Assembly (NCBI GenBank): GCA_050084985.1
Contig: JBITNC010000001.1
Coordinates: forward strand, 157,604,001-157,668,000
From: Nageia nagi
Taxonomy: Eukaryota > Pinophyta
Direction: 5' to 3'
Length of the DNA: 64,000 nt
This document shows positions 25,601-37,689 of this stretch, piece after piece. Both the position numbers and the translations under genes were made by a program. The notes beneath the pieces are model-generated. The model made no database searches. It was not told the DNA's origin and was given only the letters and a program-made list of their open reading frames with translations. Every line of letters starts with the position of its first letter. Within the stretch, counting starts at the first letter, position 1.

Positions 25601-28600
25601 ATATCATTGATTATGCATGGGAATATGTGGGGATCATAGTGTTTTGGAGGCATGTTAATGTGGTGTAACAGATCTGCAATTTGTGCCCTAGTTTAAGCAT
25701 ATTCGTATGTTGTATGAGCTTTATATCAGATTTGTTTACTGCTGTTATATCTCAGTTTTGAGAGCATGTTTTGATGGTTAATGAGCATTTATTATTGTTC
25801 CCTAATTTGCAATTGAATGCGGAATTGATTGAAAATTGAGTAAACCCTAGAAAGGTACATTACAAAGATGAAGATATTGATTATATGCATTCTGTATCTA
25901 AATAGAAAGAAAAACATATATGACTTCATGGACTCGAAAAATTCATCAGCATTAGTCATGATATAGTTCATCCATGAATAATGCATACATATTTCTCAAA
26001 TGGTAAATGTGAACAAAACATATTTTGACTTGAATAAACAAGAGTTGTGCATGTTCTACTGGAAGGATAGACATGGAAATAAAAGAACAAAGTCATTAAA
26101 AAGAAGTTTAAGTTAAGACACAGCAGATTATAAATCTACTGCATAGTTAGAATACTGTGCAATTTTGATTTGTCACCCCATGAGTTAGAAGTTTTGTGTT
26201 ATGTTAGGCAGTTATTGTTCTTCTCATTTCTTGAAAAGAAATAGGTAAACACCCAAGATAATGAAAGATTTCATTTCCATACTTATGGAAAGTCAAAATA
26301 CAAGTCGAAGGATCATCCATTGAATTTCCTGACTTGATATGAAATTGTTTAAGAAGAATTGAAAATTAAGTTCTCACAAGACTCACAACATCACTTAATA
26401 TAGTGATTTCTATTGCTGGATGTTTTCCTCCTAAGCAGTGAATATCAACTTGAGTGAGAGCCTGCCTCTTCAATGCATCGACTAAGATAGCTAAGCCATA
26501 AGAAGATGTCAAATATTGGCATTCAACATTATTTTTTCAAAGTAAATAATGATGCACAATCATTTTAGTTGGCTAATGCCTCAAATTTTATTTTAAGTTT
26601 TCATAGGATATTGAAAGGGAACAATTGGCTTATAAATATTAATCTACAATGTAGTTACAATTTCTCCAACCTTGATTGCTTAGTATTTGTGCCAAGTAGT
26701 TTTAGTGTGGAGGAATGACATAAAGAAGCATTGTAGTCACTTAAATTTGCATTTTGGATATTTAAAATGTCTTTCTTTAAGTGTTTCATTTGCATGTTGG
26801 ATATTTAAAATGTGAATTTGGACCCTCTTTGGGTAAACCAAGGTTAACTTAAGTGAATTTTTCTAATTTAGCATTATCTTCTATGCATATTGTTCTAAGT
26901 GTGTCCACCTAGGTGAACACAAAATTGAATTTGTGAATCCTTTATAAAGAACTCCCAAGTACTCATTTCAGATATGAATAGAAAGATCATAAACAACCAT
27001 CATCACGATTTATCCCAACAAGAAAGCAATAATGCAAGATTATCTTCAATCAATGCAATAATATCATCAAAACCACCCAAGTTGTTGAAAGAGTAAAGCA
27101 TGGGCAGAAATAGGTGTCCAAGCCAAAACACCAGTACTCTAACATTACAGGTCCAGAACATTGACACTCTAGTCCCAAGCCTTTGCCCTTGCAATTGAAC
27201 TAGGTCATTCTGAAATATATGCATATCAATTCTAGCATCATCCCAAGTAAGAACATCTTCAAAATTATTATTTTCAAGATTATCATCTTCAAAATTATCA
27301 TTTTGAGAATTATCTCCGTATTTATGCAGATTAGTCGCAGTTAAGGTTCGCCCTTCAAGAACCCAAGTCATACAAAAGCAAGCTTCCAATCGTCCATCAT
27401 CCAAATAAGTTCTCTATATCTCCCTTTGTCAATTTGCAAAATCCTAATTGTTAGATCTCTATACTGCATTTAGCTGTTAATCTATTTTTATTTCGTATAC
27501 GTAATAAATGTATTTATTTTAATACATTGTTCTCTTTTTTGTATCTACAAATTGGTGGAACCGACATGAATTGAACATGCAATGGAACATCTAAAATCAT
27601 ATCGTAGCACGATAAAAAAATACATATGAAAAGAAAATTCAACCAAAGGAATTTCAAGTTGGAAACTTAAGAGTTAGACCTCATGGAATATCAAAAGAAA
27701 ACAACCAAAAAGAGGGAGTTCAAAGGCAAGCTTGATCCAAATTGGTTGGGTCCCTATGCCATCACTGAAAAGTTTGACTTAAAGGCATACAAGGCTGTCA
27801 ACCATAGACGGTAAAGAGCTCCCAAAACCCATGAAATTCAATTTTTATTTCAACTACAATTTTTGTATTTTCTGCTCAAGCTAGACTGGACTACATTTTT
27901 GCATTTTGTTTTCTTATTGCATCTCGATATATCATTTCCTCGTAATATCTACACTCAGGAACAAAGATTCTTAAAATACCCTAGGACACCTCATTCCAGA
28001 TCTCGTGCACTCTAGGACCAAGAGTCACAGAACGACGTTCTAGATCTAAGTCCTTTTTCTGTCATATCTTTCAAGAAATTTGCAAAAAGATCAATTATAG
28101 TCTAAAATATGTACATTTTATACAAATATCACTATTTGAAAATATCATTTCTGAAATTTTGTTCTGTATTGTGAAATCACAGCCAAAAAATATCAATTTT
28201 GCAATTATTATTTCTGAAATTGCAATTCTGCATTTATCATTTCTGAAATTGCAATTCTGCATTTATCGTTTTTTGCAATTGCATTTAATTATCATTTCTG
28301 CATTTATCACTTCTGAAATATTGTTCAATAAAATTATCATGATCTTGGAAATTATCATGTCTAAAATATCATTTCTGAATTATCAATGTCTGAAAATATT
28401 AATCTCTAAATTATCACCACACAATTATCAAGTTTTATTTATATTTCATGTTTTATCAATATTGACAAAGGGGGTGCCTGATCACTATAAAAAATTATCA
28501 TACCCTCTATGACCATCCAAGAAAGCCAACCAAGGTCTTCCAATTACTTTGCTTTGCAGGTTTTGAACAATCTGCTTTAAACTCCATGTTTCAGCATAGG

Positions 28601-31600
28601 CCTTCACAGGCAGCCCAAAACAAAAGGCTCAATTAATACCATTTGCTTCATTTGGAAAGAACATGCTCATCCAAGATCTTACCTGTCTTTTTTGGCCTTT
28701 AGGGCAAGGATAGGACTCTAAATATATCATGACAGGTTTGATCATATTATGTTTTTCACAAGTTGTTTTTCTATTTTGCAGGATTTTCAAAAACACAAAA
28801 TTGCAAGACTTTTTCAAAATTCTATATCCATTTTATTTTGGGCATGTGGTAACCCCTCAACCCAGTGTGATCTGAACAAACCTAGAAATATGTAGTTCAA
28901 TGTTGTTTGAACATTATTAGTTATTACTGCAAAGAAAGAGACGACAATAAAAACTCATGATTTTGCTTCCATCCTTGTAACTCACAGATAAGTTTAATGA
29001 AATATAAATTGCAATGGTTATCTCTCCCTGTGTCGCACTTCTCTTTATCTGAATGACTTTACAGTGTTACATAAAGGCAAAGAAAGCAGACAATGGACAT
29101 GATCATATTTTAATCTACAGTGAATCTACATAGCCCAATTTGGTCCTTGTATGCTCAAAAATGAGAGATGTGAAAAGAATATTAGCATTATAAAACTGTA
29201 ATTGCATAACTAGATTGAAACTGTAGGTTTATGCAGTGAAGGCATGAGATGGATATGACAAGATCATGTGCAAAACATCAAAAGCAGAAAAGAAAATAGA
29301 CAGCCACATTCAATAATGCAAGAATAGTCGTTTTTCCATGAAAAAGGGAAACATAATTTATCACTGGAGCATGATAAGTTATCATGAAAAGTTCTTGGAA
29401 AGATGAGTTGTTGGATCATATAACAAAAAACTGATCAAGAATCTCAATAAGTGCGTCAGAGAAAGAAAGATGATCGAAAAGAATAAAAGACAGCATTCAA
29501 CCATAAAATCTGAGAAAGCAGTGGAAACATAGGGAATCATGACTTTGGGCAAACAGATGTCAGAGTGTACAAATAATTTGTAATGATGGAAAACTCATCA
29601 ACAAATGAATTAGAATTAAAATGAAAGGGATGGATGTTAAATGATAATGTACATAAATGAAATTCCTTAGTCAAGACTTGGTCCAAATAGAACAGAATAC
29701 AAAAACTCATGAGTAATAGGTTCAGTGAAGTGCCAATAAATTTCAAGAAAAAAGGTTTGTAGTAGCATTGATATCAATTATGAATAAAAAAGTAATGACC
29801 ATTAGTTACAAGGATAAAATAAATAGAACTTCAGAAAAAAACTGTCAAGAAAATAAAAACTACCTCAGGAATTCAAGGCAAATTCAAGATCACACAATTC
29901 CAATTGAAGGATCATAATCTGCATCATTGATAGAGCTGAAGGAGACATTGAAAAATGATTCTTGCCACCAAAGCAGAGATATATCAGACCATACATTTAG
30001 AAGGAATTTCAGAAATACAAGGAAAACAAGAGAATCAGCCTGAACCAGAAGAAAGTTGATAAGAAACATTACACAAATAGAATTAGAAATATCTTATATA
30101 ATACAAACGTTGCATTTCCAAAAGAGATTCAATTTCTTCAATATGAGACTGCCATGTTGCCTAAAATTTCCGTCCTACCACATTTCTTGTTTCGTAAATC
30201 TTTTAGAAATCAAAACCTCAAAATTGACAGAGAAATCCTTAAAACCCTCAAAATGATGTTTGACATTTGCATATATTTAATTAGTTTTTTGGTTGTTTGT
30301 AAAAACCTTTCAAGAACTAGGGGAAGTTTCCAGCCATTACTTTTTCCTTCTGTTCAAGACATATTGCAGGTCATTGCCATGCCAAATGACATAGTTTTTA
30401 TCTTTTTAAAAGAATCTCTGAATTTGATCCTTAATGTTATAAACCCATTTGCTAAAAAAATTCGAAATCAAAATTTCGGGAAATACAGGTATTTCCAAGC
30501 TATAACCAAAAGAAAATAAACCCTTCAAATCCACTTCCACAAACAAGACTATAGAATGTGAATATTCCAGTATTAAGTATGACAATAACAATTCATTATC
30601 CATCAGAAATTTTCCCATTGTCTGGTGGAAGAAAAGATGGAGGAACATGTATTCACAAACTAAACAAATAGAGAGGAATTATTGAATGAAGCCAACATGT
30701 TTTTGGATTCAGAGTGGAGTATCAATGAAAGTCGAAGGCTATTACAAAGAGAAATGATTTTATAATGAACAAGAGTTGTCATATACAGTTTCATGCCGAA
30801 AGTGCTGAAGATGAAAATTTATCCGATTTCAAGCTTAATAAATCTCTGCTAAAAAAAGGCGAAATGGCAGAAAGAAAACTGCCAAATCACAAACTAAACA
30901 TATTCATAAGTATGAGACATTGAATCAATGGTCAGGACAAACATCCAGAATGTATCATTCTCAATACATTGGTTGGTTTAGACTATCATTTAGTTATCTC
31001 TTACCTTTGAAATCCAAGTTAGCAGCTAAATCTTTGTCAGTTGACCAACATGCAGCTGAACTTGAATGGACTTCAAGAAGAATATCTCTTGAAATGACAG
31101 TTTATAGGATACATGAGAGAGATATATAGTGAAAACAAATAACGAGATTGTGTCAAAGATAATGTCTAAAGCTCTACTGCACGTCATTTAGAGTAATCTC
31201 TAGTTAAGAATGCTTTGGTTCTATAAAAATTATTGATCACAAAAGAAAAAGTAGTTAAAAACTTACAACATTTAATGGATTGTATATCCTTGAGAGAACC
31301 TAGATCATAATGGCGATCATTTGAAGTTTATGTGCAGTAGACAATATTGCTAGGTAAAATGAGGAACAATAGCCAAGACTGAAAAGTTTATTATGCAAGG
31401 TTTGAACAGACATAAAAGTACACTTGCAAAAATATAACCATATTTTACTTGTTGGAATATGTCCTTGGTAATGCACTTGCCTCATTGTATGTCGTCCATC
31501 CTTTGCTCTCAACTTTCTTGCAAACTGCATTCCAAAGAGACTTCAGAGTTAAGTGAAGACCAACAGCACATTGAACCTAAGAGGATGGAAATTTTTATAT

Positions 31601-33396
31601 GATAATTCCACAATTTGCATACGATAGCATGTAAATAAACCAAATACCATCCCCTAGTTACCAAAGACTAGAAATTTCATGTTCCCTTTGTCAATAATAT
31701 TGAATGTCATCATCAATGAGATTGGACAATAAAATGATGCATAGTTCATAATATCATATAAGCAAGACCAGCAGGATAAATATTCCATACGTAGGAACAC
31801 TGGAAGCTATATACTTGACCCAAAACATATTCAATGTTCATATAAGAAAGCACCTTTCATGCTGAAGTGTCGAAGTCCTCTCCCGCCCTGCTCCCCGATA
31901 GTGGTTCTATGAATTCGTCTTCTTTTTCTCCTCCTATTCAAATTTTAGTGACAAGATTTAAAACATGACTTTTGCTTTTATCCATTTTTAAGAATTAATT
32001 TTCCACTCAACATTTTTTCATTGCGATCTCAAATTGTACCCTTTCAATCTATGATTATGCACTGATTGTAACCAGTAATAACAATTTATGGTTATCCCTA
32101 AGACGCCTCTAAATTAAGTTGTGCGAGAAGAAAGAGGAGACTTACCCTACTGGAGTACCAGGTGATTCAAATTCGTCTCCTTTAGCATCCACATTGTTCA
32201 ACCCTGCCATAGCATTTTTTGACGCAAGTGTGGCCATCACCACATCACTATGTCTGGATGAAGAACAAATACTTCCACTCTCCATGGTATCGAATGCAAC
32301 TGATGGGCATACGTTGATTCCCATATACATAGCCGGTATTCCACTGAGCGCTGGCAAAGAATACTCTCCTGTCGCTTGCCATGGCTGTGAATTACAATTA
32401 TCATCAACATTTAGCCCTGCATAGAATATAAAAAGAAGGAAATTGAGCTCTGATGGTTTAAAAGCGAAACAAAATAGCGAATGCAACCTTTGACACCTAA
32501 AAGATCAGACTAATAGATCTTTTTTCTACCAATATCATGGGCTAGATTCTGTGCAATTTGTTCTGAACCTCCGGCTCCTCGTACTTATGTAATCTACTAA
32601 ATCAAGTGGGTTCTTCCAGACTGTTCATGTCAGTTAAACTTACGTAATATGCTTCTCAAAATGTTATTTAGCTTAACCTATCTGAACTTTCGATTCTTTG
32701 TAATATAAATGCTAAATTGCCCAATGTAAAGAATGCTCTTCATGATTTGGATATAAGCGGATGCCAAAGTTAGGCAGGTCATGTACTAGGCTTTTACTAT
32801 ATTATGGATTGGAGGAGATTTCGCCTCTAATCCCCAATTCAGTAGTATAGCCTGGTATCCAGTGAATGAAGCGTAACCTCTGCTGGAGATTTTCTCTTGC
32901 AGTTGCGCTTCGGATGTGGTTATCATAACAAACATGGGCTAGCATCTGAACTCTAAACCCCACAAGCCCAAAATAAATGATTCCATTAACTGACATTGCT
33001 TAATATGGCTTGCAATATAGCGTGTGCTTGAGTTGATACCCCAAAAATGGGCATAAGAACCAATGTTAGTAAATGCCAAACATCAAACCAAACCACTCCA
33101 TTCTAGGAACTGAGTCACTCCATACTAAGGACTGAATCACACCAAAACCAAACTTCTTAATAACAATCTAAGATCAACTTCCTTCAATTAATAATTAGTT
33201 ATGCAGTAAAGATCAACGGTTATTATTCAGATTGATCATAGAATCAAGCTAAGATGAGTTCACCTGGTACAGCAATGGTATCATTTTGAATAATTCCCAG
33301 GCTTTGAGCATAATCATATATGCCAGCTTCATGAAATTCCCTGATAAGATCATCCTCCATACAACTCCTAGTGCTTCCACTTCGCCCGCTGTTCAT
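19361..33396 (-). CDS. DP: Transcription factor DP (E2F dimerisation partner), ten exons, frameshifted in exon 8
   Basis: Plant DP protein, closest in architecture to the DPB type. DP pairs with E2F and binds promoters of S-phase genes in the nucleus. Joining ten exons gives about 414 residues if the frame is kept. In order: acidic and serine-rich N-terminus (1-135); basic cluster RRKRRR (about 136-141), a likely nuclear signal; winged-helix DNA-binding domain (about 151-240) with [10 protein letters not shown] and [18 protein letters not shown]; coiled coil with YLQELEEQ (about 247-290); marked-box-like region with [15 protein letters not shown] and TPFELHDD; C-terminal tail. Nine introns use proper sites, one of them GC-AG. 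Exon 8 is 98 bp where phases require 99, so translation stops at 23865-23867 after about 299 residues. Whether this is an assembly error, allele or pseudogene is open. Two conserved DNA-binding-domain positions also differ (see findings). Confidence 0.88.
19765..19835 (-). CDS. DP: DP exon 9
   Basis: 71 bp encoding [20 protein letters not shown] then DFN, the conserved marked-box-like strand region. The acceptor is AAACAG|ACT and the donor AG|GTAAAC. Confidence 0.93.
19836..23859 (-). other. DP intron 8, 4.0 kb
   Basis: It begins GTATTA and ends CTAAACAG. Several open frames within it (such as 22399-22740) lack any family feature. No element ends were recognised. Confidence 0.7.
23860..23957 (-). 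CDS. DP: DP exon 8, contains a 1-base deletion
   Basis: 98 bp, acceptor GCTAAAG|ATA, donor AAG|GTATTA. The first 20 codons read [13 protein letters not shown]...GNN in family frame. From 23895 onward the family frame ([12 protein letters not shown]) is one base off. One base is missing at or beside the CCC/GGG run at 23896-23898. Without it, the ribosome meets TAG at 23867-23865. Confidence 0.88.
24120..24188 (-). CDS. DP: DP exon 7 (coiled coil)
   Basis: 69 bp encoding [20 protein letters not shown] then EEQ, the start of the E2F-DP heterodimer coiled coil. The acceptor is TTATAG|GCT and the donor CAG|GTAGAA. Confidence 0.92.
24380..24526 (-). CDS. DP: DP exon 6 (recognition helix)
   Basis: 147 bp, 49 codons, acceptor ATACAG|CAA, donor AAG|GTTTAT. 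It encodes [20 protein letters not shown] and [10 protein letters not shown], the most diagnostic DP block. E2Fs carry RRxYDITNVL here instead. An upstream in-frame ATG (24557-24559) lies in the intron and is not used. Confidence 0.95.
24666..24728 (-). CDS. DP: DP exon 5
   Basis: 63 bp encoding [20 protein letters not shown] plus a final Q, the middle of the winged helix. The acceptor is CTCCAG|GTT and the donor CAG|GTTAGA. It follows TTYNE of exon 4 exactly as in the family. Confidence 0.9.
24850..25860 (+). mobile_element. Possible LTR with CTTGCGCCA-type repeats (limits approximate)
   Basis: An LTR-like layout: a promoter-like GGAATGCTATAAAGGCAAG near 25140-25158 is followed by a transcribed-looking segment. 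From 25296 to 25460 a 30-40 bp motif recurs (AGCTTGCGCCA, GACTTGCGCCA, AATTTGCACCA, each followed by GCC and TTGG). I could not define ends or target duplications. Confidence 0.35.
26706..27549 (+). mobile_element. Gypsy-type 5' LTR within DP intron 4
   Basis: It starts TGTGGAGGAATGACA and ends TTTTTGTATCTACA. A primer-site candidate ATTGGTGGAACCGAC (27551-27565) follows at once. A TTTATAAAGAA promoter-like box lies near 26940. It lies antisense to the DP gene. No 3' LTR was found, so this is a truncated or deleted element. Confidence 0.65.
27690..27810 (+). pseudogene. Ty3/gypsy integrase C-terminal (GPY/F) fragment
   Basis: The plus strand encodes [20 protein letters not shown] then a segment with KAYKAV. 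This is the GPY/F module that ends Ty3/gypsy integrases. It lies only 150 bp after the primer-binding site, so gag and most of pol have been deleted between the two. Confidence 0.75.
28140..28430 (+). repeat. Degenerate TTATCATTTCTGAAAT repeat
   Basis: Irregular recurrences of ATTATCATTTCTG and GAAATTGCAATTCTGCA. It probably belongs to the 3' untranslated part of the gypsy remnant just upstream. Confidence 0.6.
31481..31524 (-). CDS. DP: DP exon 4 (GC donor)
   Basis: 44 bp encoding [15 protein letters not shown] once the split valine is completed from exon 3. The acceptor is ATGCAG|TTTG. The donor is GAG|GCAAGT, a strong GC-type site. Using a nearby GT instead would shift the frame and break the match to exon 5. 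Confidence 0.88.
31854..31933 (-). CDS. DP: DP exon 3 (basic region, start of DNA-binding domain)
   Basis: 80 bp, acceptor GAATAG|G, donor G|GTGCTT. It encodes RRKRRR, then [11 protein letters not shown], the hallmark entry into the DP winged helix. Confidence 0.9.
32146..32416 (-). CDS. DP: DP exon 2
   Basis: 271 bp, acceptor TATGCAG|GG, donor GG|GTAAGT. It encodes the serine-rich N-terminal region. Its end has an ATLAS...[11 protein letters not shown] stretch that corresponds to the conserved ATPAS...LN-x-LD segment of plant DPs. Confidence 0.85.
33264..33396 (-). CDS. DP: DP exon 1 (start codon)
   Basis: 133 bp, 44 codons plus one base. Start ATG at 33396-33394 has an in-frame TGA a short way upstream. 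The donor is G|GTGAAC. It encodes an acidic segment with [19 protein letters not shown] just upstream of the ATG could be the acceptor of an intron in the 5' untranslated region. Confidence 0.75.
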
Positions 33397-34339
33397 TCTC
33401 TGGATTGAACCTGTGATCCCACCTCACAATTGTGACTTTACCACCCAAAATTTCAAATTTGAGAACTACCCAAATCCACTACTGATAATCAAAAACATTA
33501 CATGCCATCAAGAACCATAATAAATACTCTAATCACTATTTCCATAACAGAAGCAACTTAACTAAATCTCAAACCATTAAGCAAACTACTAGCCTTGAGG
33601 AAACATGATGGAATTCTGAGATTCAGGACGAGAATCCGAATCGCCCAGAAATATGATCAGACTGATAAAAAATGGTGCGACATAAATCTACTATCCAGTC
33701 ATGCTAATATATCCATTCATTTCAAGCATCTATTGAACAGTTTGAACTACACTAACATGGAAAGTACAGTAATAAAACACCCAATGGATATGACATGCTC
33801 CAATGTTTTTCATGCCCGGAAATTACCTAATCAGCCAAGTAAAAAACTAGTCTTACCATCGAGTGTTTTCGTTGTCGCACTTCTTTTAGATGTCATTTCA
33901 TTGAGGTGTTTGTATATGCCTTTCTATGTTGTTTCTACTTCCACCTTTTTTATTTCAAATTTGGACATTTTGAATGTAGAATATTTGCCATTATGGCCTC
34001 CTGTAGAATGTATCAGCAAATCTCGACAGACTTCTTGCTGATACCTTTTTTATTTCATCAGCTGCCCGTACAGTATAGCTTGAAAGACAATTCAAAATAA
34101 AATCTAGAATCAACTCCGAAGAAAAAACAAATTCCATCTTTTATTTAAAAAACTTCTATTAGTTTAATGGGGATTTAAGTGAAGGTGGATCCATCTGATA
34201 AGAGTTTGGATCAAAACGAATGAAATTTCAATTCTCCTGCAAGGCAGGTCAATCTTATACTGAGTCATGACCTTGAATTTAAACTTTGATAGTAACCTTA
34301 AATTGAAATCACTTTGGACAATACACTTCTACTACTTAA
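33397..34339 (-). promoter_or_regulatory. Presumed DP 5' untranslated region and promoter
   Basis: The region upstream of the DP start codon. No other gene was found in it; the open frame 33595-34041 lacks family features. I did not find a convincing TATA box or canonical E2F site. Confidence 0.3.
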
Positions 34340-34369
34340 AATATATATATATAGAGAGAGAGAGAGAGG
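34340..34369. repeat. (AT)n(AG)n microsatellite
   Basis: About seven AT units running directly into about eight AG units. Confidence 0.85.
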
Positions 34370-37300
34370 ATGATTGAATGATCTACTAGTTTGCAGTAAT
34401 TAATAAACCATTAAATGTTTAATATAATATTTTTTTTAATAATTAAAATTATAATTTTATGGTATGTTATAGTAATAATATTGATGTTTTTGGAGTAATA
34501 TCATAAAAGTTGACGTGTAAAAGTCATATGGGTTTTAGGAATTTGTAGATTCAATCATTTTTGACTTTTAGATCTTGGTGTGAAGGTGATTGCAAGTTTT
34601 TGTATTATGAATTATACTACTTAATTAAGTCATTTTTCCAATATTACCAAGTCCACCATTGATTAATAAAAAAATCAAGTTATTCATGCCTTAAATCCTT
34701 CACAAGGATTTTAGCTAAATTGTCTTCTTTTATATACCATTCATTATTACTACATCCCATAAATATGAGTATTCCTTGATTGATCAGCCAATTCTATTGT
34801 TGGGATCCCTTCTCACATGTTTAACTTGTTTAAGTTTCTCTCTTAATCTAGAATTTTATAACCTCTATATTCTTATAGATATTTATGAGTTATGAGTTAA
34901 TTGGTTGAAGTCCTTTGAGCATTGATATTATTATTTAAGAACCTCCATACATATATATTTCCTTCCAATTATATTGACAAAAGAAATAAGGAGCTAAAGT
35001 ATTTGTTTTACTATTAGTTATCTTTTAATACCATTAACAAAAAATTATGATATATTATGTCAACCTTGACTACAATAACAACCTTGGTGTTATCTATTTT
35101 TCCTTTCAAAGTCAATTAATATTTAAGCCCATTCTTTGCTCTTTCACATTCATCCATCTTAGTCTTAGCCCACGTTGCACCCTTAAGGAAATCAAGTTCC
35201 ATCCAAAGAGTATTTCCTTATATGGATGCAAATCCTCTTTAACTTATACATCTTCACAAACAATTGCCTTCTTTTTTATAGATTTCCCAAAATTTGGAGT
35301 TTTTCATCTTTGAAGATTATATGGTTCCTCTCCATCCAAATATTCTAACTAATTACCCTTGATCCTATTTTTCAAATTAGTAGAACTATAAGGAATTTAG
35401 AATATGAATATATGCTTTTGATAATATCTATTATTCACTTGCATTTAAAAAAAAAAAAAACAATTCCAGATTCTCCAAGTTACATGGTAATGAATAATTT
35501 AATGGGAAAGTGTTTTCTTATTATTTGAATACACAACATATTGATGTTCTTATCTAGCCATTTATATTTATTATCATATGGCATGATCTAATTCTTCATA
35601 AATCCACAACTAAGTATTAATTCTTTTTTTAAAATGTAGGAGTGAGATCCAACCTGTGTGAGGAGCACTACTCACACAAGCGAGAGAAAACCTTAGGGAG
35701 TAGGATCAAGGTGCGACCTGGTTTTCGTATAAGAGGTTCATACAACCTGAAGGTCTTCTTGAATGCATAGGAGATTCAAGGAGTCTTTTTTGTTACAACT
35801 AGACTGATGAGGGTTTGTTTAGAGGTGATGATTGTTGCTTTTTCTACCCTTTTGGGTCGAGTTTCATGCAGTAGTTTTGTCCTATAGGAGGTTTGTTGGT
35901 CTTGAAGGTCTCCCTAGATGCATAGGACCCTTGAGGATTTTGCAAGGCTTTCTGGAGGTGCTAGATCATAACAACATTGAAGCAATCCCATTAGAGATTT
36001 GTTAGGGAGGGTTTTGAGAAGTAATCTAGAGGTGGGGTATTGTAGAGGTCTAAGGAGCCCTCTTCCCTAATGAATTTGTTGGAGGGTGTTTCAGGTGTTT
36101 GCCTTTCTATGGATTTTGCTTTTTCTATATGGGATTCGAGATCCATTTTTCTCCCACTAGTTCTTTTCCTTATTTTAGTCAATGTATTGGTTCTATTTAT
36201 TTCCAATTACACCTGCTAAGTAGGGCAAGATGGTGTCTATCTTGGAAGCTACAAGGTTGTGGTTTTTATCTATTTGGATGTTGTTGGTTATTGAAGATGT
36301 CCCAAAAGAGCATTGAGTGGGAGGGTTCTAAGGTGTAATCTTGAGGAGGGGCACATTAGAGCTCTAATGAGCCCTCTCCCATGGCAATCATGGAGGATTT
36401 TTTGGTGATGGGCTTTGATAAATGAGATTTTTGGTAGTTCTAGTTTTAACTTAAGTTAATGGCAGTTGCAGATGTATAGGCTCTACGATTGGTGATACAA
36501 GGATCTGAGTACCCACACAAGGGAATGTTTTTTGGTTGGTAGTGCATAGTTTGGGGTTTTGAAAACCTAAGCAAGGGAAATCGATGCAAAGTTTAGGGTG
36601 AAACCTAAGCAAGGGAAATCGTCTACCATTGAACCAATAGTTCCCTGGTGGTGCTTAGAATGAAGGACAATTTGGGGAGCTTGTAATGGTGAATTGGAGC
36701 ATGGATTTTCTAATGTGTGGAGGAGAACCAATATCAAACTCAACATTGGGTGTTGGAGGTACCTTTCATGTTTTCTCTTTATGTTAAGGTTTTTCCTTTG
36801 TAACATATTTACGATTTCAAGTCCCTTATCATTTCCTTTAGTCCTTATAGAGGAAGTTCTTTTTAGCTTTCATATTGTTGTTATTTTTGTTTTAGTTGAG
36901 GAGATTTTAAAATTCCATATTTCATATGTTGGTTTAGAATTTTATTTTCATTCCTATTTTGGTTTGATGGATTCTTGAATTCCATGGTGTTTTAACAGGT
37001 TTAAGGCTTGGTGCCAAATTTGAATTTGGGCTTCTAGAACTGACCACCTATAAGCCCATGTCTCTCATGTGAGCTCAATTATAATATATTCAAAGGAAAG
37101 GCTATGTAAAAGGTTAGGATTCCTTTCAAAAATACATCCTCTAATTTAAGAAAAAAAAAGTATTAATATTGGATAGCCTTTATTTTAATCAAAATTTACT
37201 TAGCTTGATAGTGAATTTTATAAATAAATGCATTATGGATTAGCTCATAATCCTCCTTCAATATGTATTTTCTTATTATAGTTTTGGTCCACAATAATCT

Positions 37301-37680
37301 ATCTTCATTCTCTTATCTGATAATCCTTTGAATCTTTAGGATTTTTCATGGGATTAAACATAGGGACCACTTTCCATCTACATTTTCAATTAGCTTTTCC
37401 CACCTTAAAGTTTCTCCAAATTATCACCAATCCTTAGTGCAATGACACAACTAGGTAATTTATAAGACTATAATATGCATTTCATATTTTACAATAATAA
37501 TAAAAAATAAATGAGAATTAATAGTTTGTAATTGCATAATCATAATATTATAGAATAAAATGTAAAAATTGCCAATATTTAATAACATCACTTTGATGGG
37601 ATGAACTATTCTAAGCCTCTTTGGGAGGATCAAATCTTCCAATATCATTGATAACAAATGAAAAGTATTATAAATCATTA
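34370..37680. other. Unassigned DNA with a GT/GA-richer segment (35630-36990)
   Basis: No coding family was recognised. Within 35990-36420 a block of about 90 bp recurs with an offset of about 320 bp: AGGTGGGG/AGGAGGGG followed by GAGCCCTCTTCCC or GAGCCCTCTCCC. The 21-mer beginning AAACCTAAGCAAGGGAAATC occurs at 36563 and 36601. The composition and repeats could fit the 5' part of a LINE, but nothing proves it. Confidence 0.35.
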
Positions 37681-37689
37681 CTTATGAAG

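Larger units (their letters stand above)
24729..31480 (-). other. DP intron 4, 6.75 kb, GC-AG, holds retroelement debris
   Basis: The intron starts GCAAGT and ends CTCCAG. It contains a gypsy LTR at 26706-27549 with an adjoining integrase C-terminal fragment, a degenerate TTATCATTTCTG repeat at 28140-28430, and a possible second LTR around 24850-25860. The remaining parts (25.9-26.7 kb, 28.5-31.4 kb) hold nothing I can identify. Confidence 0.7.

Noticed and set aside
33380-33395. An E2F-binding site (TTCGCCCGC) that would make DP self-regulating
   Set aside because: It lies within the first coding codons and lacks the full TTTSSCGS core, so codon content explains it.
33595-34041. A 148-codon gene upstream of DP
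   Set aside because: No family feature and ordinary AT-rich composition; chance open frames of this size occur elsewhere in the window.
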